Origin: an uncultured Oscillospiraceae bacterium
GTDB lineage: Bacteria; Bacillota; Clostridia; Oscillospirales; Oscillospiraceae
DNA length: 25,243 nucleotides
Assembly: GCA_910585155.1 (NCBI GenBank)
Contig: CAJUEC010000036.1
Span: 1 to 25,243, forward strand
Direction of reading: 5' to 3'
A program made the translations under genes and the position numbers. The notes beneath the pieces were generated by a model, which did not search any database, was not told the origin of the DNA, and worked only from the letters and a program-made list of their open reading frames with translations. Positions 13,392-19,984 of the stretch are shown here, one piece after another (the stretch's first letter is position 1; each line of letters starts with the position of its first letter).

Positions 13392-14804
13392 ATGGCCAAC
13401 ATGAGACCGGATAAAAACCCCATGCCCCACCAGGACCCCCAGGTCCGGGCCTGCAACTTCAACGAGGTGGCCCTGGGCTACACCAGGGAACAGGCCATTG
13501 ACGAGGCCCAGCGGTGCCTGAACTGCAAGCACCGCCCCTGCGTGTCCGGCTGCCCCGTGCAGATCGGCATACCCGAGTTCATCGCCAAGGTGGCCGAGGG
13601 CGACTTCGAGGGGGCCTACCAGATCATCTCCAAGGACTCCGCCCTGCCCGCCGTGTGCGGCCGGGTGTGCCCCCAGGAGAGCCAGTGCGAGGCCAAGTGC
13701 GTCCGGGGCATCAAGGCCGAGCCGGTGGGCATCGGCCGGCTGGAGCGGTTCGTGGCCGACTGGCACAACGCCAACGCCACCGAGAAGCCGGTGCGCCCCG
13801 CCCCCAACGGCCACAAGGTGGCGGTGATCGGCTCCGGCCCGGCGGGGCTGACCTGCGCCGGCGACCTGGCCAAGAAGGGCTACGAGGTCACGGTGTTCGA
13901 GGCTCTGCACCTGGCCGGCGGCGTGCTGGTGTACGGCATCCCCGAGTTCCGCCTGCCCAAGTCCATCGTGCAGAAGGAGGTGGACACCCTCAAGGAGCTG
14001 GGCGTGAAGGTGGAGACCAATATGGTCATCGGCCGGGCCATCACCATCGACGAGCTGAAGGAGGAATTCGGCTTTGAGGCGGTGTTCATCGGCTCCGGCG
14101 CGGGCCTGCCCAAGTTTATGAACATACCCGGGGAGAACCTGAAGGGCGTCTACTCCGCCAACGAGTTCCTCACCCGGATCAACCTGATGAAGGCCTACCA
14201 GGAGGGCTCCGACACCCCCATTCAGCACAGCATGACGGTGGCGGTGGTGGGCGGCGGCAATGTGGCCATGGACGCGGCCCGGTGCGCCAAGCGGCTGAGG
14301 GCTGAGGTGTACATCGTCTACCGCCGCTCCGAGGCGGAGCTGCCCGCCCGGGCGGAGGAGGTGGAGCACGCCAAGGAGGAGGGTATCATCTTCAAGACCC
14401 TCACCAACCCCACCGAGATCCTGGGCTACCACAACCCGGACGACCCCCGGGACCCCCGGAACGGCTCCGTGTCCGGCATCCGCTGCGTGGAGATGACCCT
14501 GGGCGAGCCGGACGCGTCGGGCCGCCGCCGCCCCATCGTCAAGGAGGGCAGCCAGTTTGACATGGCGCTGGACTGCGTTATCATGGCCCTGGGCACCAGC
14601 CCCAATCCCCTGATCAAGTCCACCACCCAGGGGCTGGACACCGAGAAGTGGGGCGGCATCATCGCCGACGAGAACGGCCTCACCAGCCGGGAGAATGTGT
14701 ACGCCGGCGGCGACGCCGTCACCGGCGCGGCCACCGTCATCCTGGCCATGGGCGCGGGCAAGACCGCCGCGAAGGCCATCCACGAGACCCTTTCCAAGAA
14801 GTAA
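13392..14804 (+). CDS. nfnB: NfnB: large subunit of the NfnAB complex (GltD/GltA-like)
   Basis: A 470-aa protein of the glutamate-synthase small-subunit family, matching NfnB (SudA) in length. The N-terminal domain carries cysteines for two [4Fe-4S] clusters: C42, C45, C50, C54 (CLNCKHRPCVSGCPV) and a second group near 88-104 (CGRVCPQESQCEAKC). Then come an FAD-binding GSGPAG motif (about 143) and an NAD(P)-binding GGGNVAMDAAR segment (about 283). The closing GGDAVTGAATVILAMGAGK is the typical FAD-binding end. Annotation pipelines often label this 'NADPH-dependent glutamate synthase', but pairing with nfnA and the absence of a glutamate synthase large subunit favour NfnB. Confidence 0.93.
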   Translation: MANMRPDKNPMPHQDPQVRACNFNEVALGYTREQAIDEAQRCLNCKHRPCVSGCPVQIGIPEFIAKVAEGDFEGAYQIISKDSALPAVCGRVCPQESQCEAKCVRGIKAEPVGIGRLERFVADWHNANATEKPVRPAPNGHKVAVIGSGPAGLTCAGDLAKKGYEVTVFEALHLAGGVLVYGIPEFRLPKSIVQKEVDTLKELGVKVETNMVIGRAITIDELKEEFGFEAVFIGSGAGLPKFMNIPGENLKGVYSANEFLTRINLMKAYQEGSDTPIQHSMTVAVVGGGNVAMDAARCAKRLRAEVYIVYRRSEAELPARAEEVEHAKEEGIIFKTLTNPTEILGYHNPDDPRDPRNGSVSGIRCVEMTLGEPDASGRRRPIVKEGSQFDMALDCVIMALGTSPNPLIKSTTQGLDTEKWGGIIADENGLTSRENVYAGGDAVTGAATVILAMGAGKTAAKAIHETLSKK

Positions 14805-14819
14805 AAGCTGTGATATAAT
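14791..14819 (+). promoter_or_regulatory. Extended -10 promoter for the Sel1-GNAT-tmrB-HAD operon
   Basis: TG-A-TATAAT (14811-14819) is a consensus extended -10; the -35 (TTTCCA, 14791-14796) is weak. The start point would be about 14826, inside the first arm of the nfnB terminator. Confidence 0.7.
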
Positions 14820-14820
14820 G

Positions 14821-14853
14821 ACTGCCAGGGTTTCAGCCCTGGCAGTTATTTTT
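14821..14853 (+). terminator. Intrinsic terminator of nfnAB
   Basis: A 10-bp perfect stem (ACTGCCAGGG, 14821-14830, with 14837-14846), a 6-base loop and TTATTTTT. Confidence 0.9.
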
Positions 14854-14871
14854 AATGAGAGGACATGCGCC

Positions 14872-15255
14872 ATGAGTTATTATCAGCCATGCAGGGAATT
14901 GGATGAATGTAACCGCCTCATTGCGGCGTATTTCAACACAGAGCAGCATGAGGCCTGCTTCCAGGGCCACTTGGCGCTGGCCGAGGGCGGCTACCCCCTG
15001 GCGGAGTGTCAGGTGGGATATTTCTACCTGGAGGGGCTGGGGGTGGAGCCGGACCCGTCCAGGGCCTTTGCGTGGACGAAGCGGGCTGCGGAGCACGGCG
15101 ACCGGGACGGGCAGTATAACCTGGGCTGCTTCTATGCGGAGGGCACCGGGACCGCGCCCGACCTGGAGCGGGCGAAGCACTGGTGGCGGCAGGCGGCGGA
15201 GCAGGGCCACGATCTGGCGCAGAAGAAATGCCGAGAGCTGGGTATCCAATTTTGA
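14872..15255 (+). CDS. Sel1-repeat protein
   Basis: A 127-aa cytoplasmic protein. After a short N-terminus it has two to three Sel1-like repeats (about 35-122), each with the alpha-helical pattern A-x(3)-G-x(3)-A-x(2)-x-LG-x-x-Y-x-x-G-x-G: PLAECQVGYFYLEGLGV and DGQYNLGCFYAEGTGT. Such repeats form protein-binding solenoids; the partner is unknown. The ATG at 14872 has AGAGGA about 8 bases upstream. The gene opens a tightly packed four-gene unit; its stop overlaps the next start. Confidence 0.85.
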   Translation: MSYYQPCRELDECNRLIAAYFNTEQHEACFQGHLALAEGGYPLAECQVGYFYLEGLGVEPDPSRAFAWTKRAAEHGDRDGQYNLGCFYAEGTGTAPDLERAKHWWRQAAEQGHDLAQKKCRELGIQF

Positions 15256-15659
15256 CAAACATCAGGACAGCGGACTCCGGCGACCTCCCCGCCCTTGCCC
15301 AGCGTGACCGCCACATCGCTCCCCGGGAGCTGGAGCACAGCGTCCGGCTGGGCCGGGTATACGTGGCGGAGGAACGGGGAAATCTGGCGGGCGGGCTGCG
15401 CTGGAACCTCTTCTGGGACAACACCCCGTTCATGAACCTGCTCTTCGTGCTGGACGGCCTCCGGGGGCGCGGCCTGGGCCGGGCGCTGACGGCACACTGG
15501 GAGGAGCGGATGCGGGAGGCGGGCTATGGAGCGGTCATGACCTCCACCCAGGCCGGCGAGTACGCCCAGCATTTCTACGCGAAGCTGGGCTATGAGGCCG
15601 TGGGCGGGTTCCTGCCCTCCGGCGAGGAGTACGAGCTGATCCTTTATAAAAAACTGTGA
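15252..15659 (+). CDS. GNAT-family N-acetyltransferase
   Basis: A 135-aa protein of the GNAT fold. Motif A, which binds acetyl-CoA, is RGRGLGRAL (about 74-82) after the strand NLLFVLDGL; motif B is HFYAKLGYEAVGGF near the C-terminus. It transfers an acetyl group from acetyl-CoA to an unknown amine. I chose the TTG at 15252, which overlaps the Sel1 stop (TTGA) and gives a typical GNAT N-terminus (MTNIRTADSGDLPAL); an ATG at 15228 would add eight residues but has no ribosome site. It is translationally coupled to the preceding gene. Confidence 0.87.
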   Translation: MTNIRTADSGDLPALAQRDRHIAPRELEHSVRLGRVYVAEERGNLAGGLRWNLFWDNTPFMNLLFVLDGLRGRGLGRALTAHWEERMREAGYGAVMTSTQAGEYAQHFYAKLGYEAVGGFLPSGEEYELILYKKL

Positions 15660-15674
15660 GGAGAGGCCGCTTTC

Positions 15675-16259
15675 ATGATCATCTGGCTCAACGGTGCCTT
15701 TGGCGCGGGCAAAACCCAGACCGCCTGGGAGCTCCACCGCCGCCTGCCCGGCTCCTACGTCTACGACCCGGAAAACGCCGGGTTCTTCATCCGGGACAAC
15801 CTGCCCCCCGGCCTGGAGCGGGACGACTTCCAGGACTTCCCCCTGTGGCGCTCCTTCAACCGGGATATGCTGAACTACATCGCCGCCCGACACGGCGGGC
15901 ACATCATCGTCCCCATGACCGTCACAAACCGGGCCTACTACGACGAGCTGGTGGGGGCGCTGGCAAACGAGCATCAGGTGCGCCACCTCATCCTCTGGGC
16001 CAGCCGGGAGGTGCTGCGCAGGCGGCTGGCCTCCCGCCTGGAGGGCCCCAGCTCCTGGGCCTCCCGGCAGATCGACCGCTGCCTGCGCTCCTTTGAGACG
16101 GAGGTCACGGAGGAAAAGGTCTGCACAGACCACATGGACCTCGGTCAGGTCGTCGATACCATCGGGGCGCTGTGCGGGCTGGCGCTGGCGGAGGACCGGC
16201 GGGGCCCTGTGCGCCGGAGGCTGGACCGGCTGGCCACCCAGCTCAAGCACATTCGCTGA
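15675..16259 (+). CDS. TmrB-like P-loop NTPase (tunicamycin-resistance family)
   Basis: A 194-aa protein closely resembling B. subtilis TmrB. The start MIIWLNGAFGAGKTQTAWEL holds a Walker A motif (GAFGAGKT, residues 7-14); SYVYDPENAGFFIR, DDFQDFPLWRSFN, IIVPMTV, SSWASRQIDRC and the closing LATQLKHIR match my memory of TmrB. TmrB is an ATP-binding protein that confers tunicamycin resistance by binding the drug at the membrane. Related proteins are widespread and may phosphorylate or bind other small molecules. The ATG at 15675 follows AGGAG by about 12 bases. It lies in the GNAT-tmrB-HAD run, which has the look of a small detoxification cassette. Confidence 0.88.
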   Translation: MIIWLNGAFGAGKTQTAWELHRRLPGSYVYDPENAGFFIRDNLPPGLERDDFQDFPLWRSFNRDMLNYIAARHGGHIIVPMTVTNRAYYDELVGALANEHQVRHLILWASREVLRRRLASRLEGPSSWASRQIDRCLRSFETEVTEEKVCTDHMDLGQVVDTIGALCGLALAEDRRGPVRRRLDRLATQLKHIR

Positions 16260-16274
16260 ACGGAGGAGATCTCG

Positions 16275-16946
16275 ATGATAAAAGCGGTGATTTTCGATCT
16301 AGACGGGCTGCTGGTGGACACAGAGACCGTCTGCTATCAGATTTTGCGGGACATTCTGGCGGAATTCGGATACCCGTTCCCCCTGGAGGAATACACCCGG
16401 GACTACAGCGGCAAGCCGGAGGACATCAACGCCGCCCGGCTGATCCAAACCCACCGCCTGCCCTGGACGGTGGAGGAGGGGCTGGAGCGGATCTTCGCCA
16501 TGGAGCTTCAGCGCCACGCCCAGGGGGTGGCGCTGAAGCCGGGGGCAAAGGAGCTGCTGGCCTACCTGCGGGAGACGGGGCGCGGGGTGGCCATGGCCTC
16601 GTCCAGCCTGCGGGAGCGTGCGCTGAACCTGCTGGACCAGCACCACATCACGGATTATTTTCAGCACTTCGTCTTTGCCGGCGAGGTGGAGCGGGGCAAG
16701 CCCGCCCCGGACGTGTTCCTAAAGGCCTGCGAAAAGCTGGGCCGGACGCCGGCGGACTGCCTGGTGCTGGAGGACAGCGAGGCGGGCATACAGGCCGCCC
16801 ACGCCGCCGGGGTCCCGGTGATCTGCGTGCCCGACCTGAAAACGCCGGACCGGCGGTTTCTGGCGATGACGGCGGCGGTGTGCCCCTCCCTGGACCGGGT
16901 GATCCCCTATCTGGACCTGGGCGGCGCGCCCCTTGCCGGGACGTGA
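16275..16946 (+). CDS. HAD hydrolase, beta-phosphoglucomutase-like
   Basis: A 223-aa subclass I HAD protein. Motif I is DLDGLLVD (residues 8-15), motif II is ASSS (about 112), motif III lysine lies in RGKPAPDVF (about 138-146) and motif IV is LEDSEAGIQAA. The helical cap occupies about 18-85. It should be a phosphatase or phosphomutase; the DLDG-L-x-D plus KPAPD signature is shared by beta-phosphoglucomutases and small sugar or nucleotide phosphatases. The start has GGAGGAG 6 bases upstream and is 15 bp after tmrB, so they are co-transcribed. Confidence 0.9.
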   Translation: MIKAVIFDLDGLLVDTETVCYQILRDILAEFGYPFPLEEYTRDYSGKPEDINAARLIQTHRLPWTVEEGLERIFAMELQRHAQGVALKPGAKELLAYLRETGRGVAMASSSLRERALNLLDQHHITDYFQHFVFAGEVERGKPAPDVFLKACEKLGRTPADCLVLEDSEAGIQAAHAAGVPVICVPDLKTPDRRFLAMTAAVCPSLDRVIPYLDLGGAPLAGT

Positions 16947-16961
16947 TAAGTGTGCTACAAT
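16933..16961 (+). promoter_or_regulatory. Promoter of lspA
   Basis: TTGCCG (16933-16938), a 17-base spacer and TACAAT (16956-16961), 44 bp before lspA and overlapping the end of the HAD gene. Confidence 0.65.
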
Positions 16962-17005
16962 GAGGCCGTTGACAACACAGTATTGATGAGAGAAAGGCTG
17001 ATCCC

Positions 17006-17512
17006 ATGTTTTACGCTTACGCCATCCTCGCCGTCCTTCTGGTGATAGGCGACCAGCTCACCAAGCTGGCCGTCCGCGCGGGCATCCCCCTGGGCGGGTC
17101 CGTGCCCTTCATCCCCGGCGTTTTGGAGCTGACCTACGTCCAGAACACCGGCGCGGCCTTTTCCATTCTGCGCTCCCACACCTGGCTGCTCACCCTGACC
17201 TCGGCGGCGGTGGTGCTGGCGGTGTGCTGCCTCATTGTAAGGGGCTTTTTCAAAAACGCCCTGGGCCGCTGGGCGGCCGTCCTGGTGCTGGCGGGGGGCG
17301 TGGGCAATCTGATTGACCGGGCGGTGTTCGGCTTCGTCACCGATATGCTGAAAACCACCTTTATCGACTTTCCCGTGTTCAACGTGGCCGACTGTTGTAT
17401 CACCGTGGGGGTACCCCTGCTGTTTTTATACGTGTGGCTGCACGTAGGCGTGGAGGAGAAAAAGGAGGACGGGGCCGATGGAGCCGGTGAGCTTCCCCCT
17501 GACGATCACTGA
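17006..17512 (+). CDS. lspA: Lipoprotein signal peptidase (signal peptidase II)
   Basis: A 168-aa membrane aspartic protease that removes the signal peptide from diacylglyceryl-modified prolipoproteins. Four membrane segments are visible. Signature positions: DQLTK (about 13-17), the NTGAAFS loop, GNLIDR with catalytic D104, and FNVADCCI with catalytic D129. A charged C-terminal tail (EEKKEDGADGAGELPPDDH) extends the usual length slightly. The ATG at 17006 has AAAGG about 8 bases upstream. Its 3' end overlaps the pseudouridine synthase by 35 bp, the common lspA-rluD arrangement of Firmicutes. Confidence 0.97.
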   Translation: MFYAYAILAVLLVIGDQLTKLAVRAGIPLGGSVPFIPGVLELTYVQNTGAAFSILRSHTWLLTLTSAAVVLAVCCLIVRGFFKNALGRWAAVLVLAGGVGNLIDRAVFGFVTDMLKTTFIDFPVFNVADCCITVGVPLLFLYVWLHVGVEEKKEDGADGAGELPPDDH

Positions 17513-18389
17513 GCCGGGCCGGGCGGACGGGCTGCTGGCCGCCGCCCTGGACGGCCTCACCCGCTCGGCGGCCCAGCGCTGGCTGGAGGAGGGCCGGGTC
17601 ACCCTGGACGGCAGGCCGCTGAAAAAAAACGCCCGGCTCCAGCCCGGGGACGTGGTGGTCCTCTCCCCGCCCCAGCCGGAGCCGGTGGACCTGATTCCCC
17701 AAAACATCCCCCTGGACGTGGCCTATGAGGACGATGACGTCATCGTGGTAAACAAGCCGGTGGGCATGGTGGTCCACCCCGCCCCGGGCCACCCGGACGG
17801 CACGCTGGTCAACGCGCTGTTATATCACTGCAAAAACAGCCTGTCCGGCATCAACGGCGAGCTGCGCCCCGGCATCGTCCACCGCATCGACCGGGACACC
17901 TCGGGCCTGATCATCGCCGCCAAAAACGACAGGGCCCACCTGGCCCTGGCCGCCCAGCTCCAGGACCACTCCCTCTTCCGGCTGTACCACGCCGTGGCGG
18001 CGGGGGGCTTCCGGGAGGACTCCGGCACAATTTCCGCCCCTATCGGGCGGCACAAGACCGACCGCAAGCGCATGGCGGTGACCCCGGAGGGCCGGGAGGC
18101 GGTGACCCACTGGCAGGTCATCGACACGCAGAACGGCCACACCCACCTCACCTGCCGCCTGGAGACGGGGCGCACCCACCAGATCCGGGTGCACATGGCC
18201 TACATCGGCCATCCCCTGCTGGGGGACACGGTGTACGGGAACAAAAAGCCCGTCCCCGGTCTGGCGGGCCAGTGCCTCCACGCGGCGCGGCTGACCTTCA
18301 CCCACCCCGCCACCGGGGAGCGGGTCACGGTGGAGGCCCCCCTGCCGGACTGGTTCCAGGTGGTTTTAAGCCGCTATGGTTTGGCATGA
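17478..18389 (+). CDS. RluD-family rRNA pseudouridine synthase
   Basis: A 303-aa protein converting uridine to pseudouridine in large-subunit rRNA. An N-terminal S4-type RNA-binding domain (about 12-75, including VTLDGRPLKKNARLQPGD) precedes the RluA-type catalytic domain (about 85-290). The catalytic aspartate is D138 in HRIDRDTSG; further hallmarks are VNKPVGMVVHPAPGH and the C-terminal LETGRTHQIRVHMAYIGHPLLGD. The ATG at 17478 lies inside lspA and has AAAGGAGG about 8 bases upstream, so it is translationally coupled. Which uridines are modified cannot be told from sequence; RluD itself modifies helix 69. Confidence 0.95.
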   Translation: MEPVSFPLTITEPGRADGLLAAALDGLTRSAAQRWLEEGRVTLDGRPLKKNARLQPGDVVVLSPPQPEPVDLIPQNIPLDVAYEDDDVIVVNKPVGMVVHPAPGHPDGTLVNALLYHCKNSLSGINGELRPGIVHRIDRDTSGLIIAAKNDRAHLALAAQLQDHSLFRLYHAVAAGGFREDSGTISAPIGRHKTDRKRMAVTPEGREAVTHWQVIDTQNGHTHLTCRLETGRTHQIRVHMAYIGHPLLGDTVYGNKKPVPGLAGQCLHAARLTFTHPATGERVTVEAPLPDWFQVVLSRYGLA

Positions 18390-18401
18390 AAGGAGCGTAG
18401 T

Positions 18402-18872
18402 ATGGACATCATCCTCACCCCCATGACCCGCCCGCTGTGCCACGAGTATTTCCGCGGCTTTGAGAGCGATCCGGATATTTTCATGGACATGGGCCTTTTC
18501 GCCCCGTATCGGTATGTGCCGGAACGGGTGGACCGATATTTTGAAAAGCAGCAGTCCCCCGACCGCAGTATGTTTCTAATCATGCTGGATGGAAAACCTG
18601 TGGGCGAGGTGGGCTTCAAGCACATCGACTGCGTGAAAAAGGAGTGCGAGCTGACCATCCACTTGCAAAACGACGGGGTGAAGAACCGGGGCATCGGCAC
18701 CGCCGCCGAGCGGCTGGCCCTAAACTACGCTTTTGATGTGCTGGGCATGGAGGCGGTAAAGGCCGACGCGGTGCTGAAAAACAGGCGCAGCCAGCGCGTA
18801 TTGGAAAAAGCGGGATTTACCTTCATCCGGGAGGACGATACCTTCCGGTATTATGTGCGCAGACGCATATAG
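18402..18872 (+). CDS. GNAT-family acetyltransferase (RimJ/RimL-like)
   Basis: A 156-aa GNAT protein. Motif A is around KNRGIGTAAERLALNYAF (about 91-108) and motif B is NRRSQRVLEKAGF (about 127-139), the pattern of RimJ/RimL-type protein or small-molecule N-acetyltransferases. AGGAG lies 8 bases before the ATG, and the gene starts 12 bp after the pseudouridine synthase, so they share a transcript. The substrate is unknown. Confidence 0.9.
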   Translation: MDIILTPMTRPLCHEYFRGFESDPDIFMDMGLFAPYRYVPERVDRYFEKQQSPDRSMFLIMLDGKPVGEVGFKHIDCVKKECELTIHLQNDGVKNRGIGTAAERLALNYAFDVLGMEAVKADAVLKNRRSQRVLEKAGFTFIREDDTFRYYVRRRI

Positions 18873-18937
18873 GCTTGCCAGTCAGCAAAAACGGATTGAT
18901 TTGCGGGAAAAGGCTGGACAGCCCGGAATAACAGCAT

Positions 18938-18986
18938 AACCCCTCCCGTTTTGGAGAAACTACCTCCAAAAACGGAAGGGGTTTTT
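18938..18986 (+). terminator. Terminator-like hairpin overlapping the ldh ribosome site
   Basis: Long imperfect stem of about 19 bp (18938-18956 with 18964-18983), a 7-base loop and then TTTTT (18982-18986). The downstream arm contains GGAAGGGG, the only ribosome-binding sequence for the ATG at 18990. It can end the GNAT transcript, and any ldh transcript must pass through it. Confidence 0.8.
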
Positions 18987-18989
18987 CTT

Positions 18990-19937
18990 ATGCTCAACCA
19001 CCGCAAGGCCGCCGTCATCGGCTGCGGCTTCGTGGGTTCCTCCATTGCCTTCAGCCTGATCCAGCGGGGGCTGTTCTCCCAGCTGGTGCTCATCGACGCC
19101 AACCGGGACAAGGCGGAGGGCGAGGCCATGGACCTGAGCCACGGCCTGCCCTATATCGCCGCCATGGACGTGCGCGCCGGGACCTACGATGACCTGTCCG
19201 ACTGCGCCCTTATCGTGGTCACCGCCGGGGCCAACCAGAAGCCGGGCCAAACCCGCCTGGAGCTCATCGGCCAGAACGTGGCCATTTTGAATTCCATCAT
19301 CCCCCAGATCACCGCCCGGCCCTTTGAGGGGATTCTGCTCATCGTGTCCAACCCGGTGGACGTGCTCACCTACGCCGCCTTCCGCATCTCCGGCTACCCC
19401 GCCCACCGGGTGATGGGCTCGGGCACGGTGCTGGACTCCGCCCGCCTGCGCTACCTGCTGGGGGAGCACCTGGACGTGGACAGCCGCTCCATCCACGCGG
19501 TGATCGTGGGCGAGCACGGGGACAGCGAGCTGGCGGTGTGGAGCGGGGCCAACGTGTCCGGGGTGCCCCTGGACGACTTCTGCGCCATGCGGGGCCACAC
19601 CGGCCACCGGGAGGCGGAGCAGCGTATCTACGAGGAGGTCCGGGACAGCGCCTACGAGATCATCCGCCGCAAAGGGGCCACCTACTACGGCATCGCCATG
19701 GCGGTGGCCCGGATTGCCGAGTGCATCATGAAGGATGAGCGGGCCATCCTCCCCGTGTCGGTGGTGCTGGGGGGGCAGTACGGCCTGCGGGACCTGGCGC
19801 TGTCCATCCCCTCCATCGTGGGCCGCCGGGGGGTGGAGCAGATTTTGGAGATCCCCCTGGCGGAGGAGGAGCGGGAGGCGCTGCACGCCTCCGCCGGGCA
19901 GCTGCGGGAGGTCATCGGGGAGCTGGACCTGCCGTAA
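18990..19937 (+). CDS. ldh: L-lactate dehydrogenase
   Basis: A 315-aa NAD-dependent dehydrogenase reducing pyruvate to L-lactate to recycle NADH in fermentation. The Rossmann motif GCGFVGSS is at residues 10-17, followed by the NAD-binding aspartate in VLIDAN. The active-site loop GANQKPGQTRLEL carries Gln at the substrate-specificity position, pointing to lactate rather than malate dehydrogenase, where Arg is usual. GEHGDSE holds the catalytic histidine. I chose the ATG at 18990; an in-frame TTG at 18951 would lie in the hairpin stem with no ribosome site. No convincing promoter was found between the GNAT gene and the hairpin, so read-through or antitermination may drive it. Confidence 0.94.
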   Translation: MLNHRKAAVIGCGFVGSSIAFSLIQRGLFSQLVLIDANRDKAEGEAMDLSHGLPYIAAMDVRAGTYDDLSDCALIVVTAGANQKPGQTRLELIGQNVAILNSIIPQITARPFEGILLIVSNPVDVLTYAAFRISGYPAHRVMGSGTVLDSARLRYLLGEHLDVDSRSIHAVIVGEHGDSELAVWSGANVSGVPLDDFCAMRGHTGHREAEQRIYEEVRDSAYEIIRRKGATYYGIAMAVARIAECIMKDERAILPVSVVLGGQYGLRDLALSIPSIVGRRGVEQILEIPLAEEEREALHASAGQLREVIGELDLP

Positions 19938-19943
19938 TACAGT

Positions 19944-19977
19944 GCCAGGGCCCCCGGCGCAAGCCGGGGGCCCTGGC
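19944..19977. terminator. Hairpin terminator between convergent ldh and blaR1-like genes
   Basis: A 15-bp perfect GC-rich stem (19944-19958 with 19963-19977) with a GCAA tetraloop. Flanking T-runs are poor on both strands, but its position between convergent genes fits a bidirectional terminator. Confidence 0.8.
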
Positions 19978-19984
19978 TGTAGCT

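Noticed and set aside
13392..14804. Glutamate synthase (GltD) as the role of this gene
   Set aside because: No large glutamate synthase subunit is nearby, and the one-base spacing to nfnA plus matching lengths point to the NfnAB complex.
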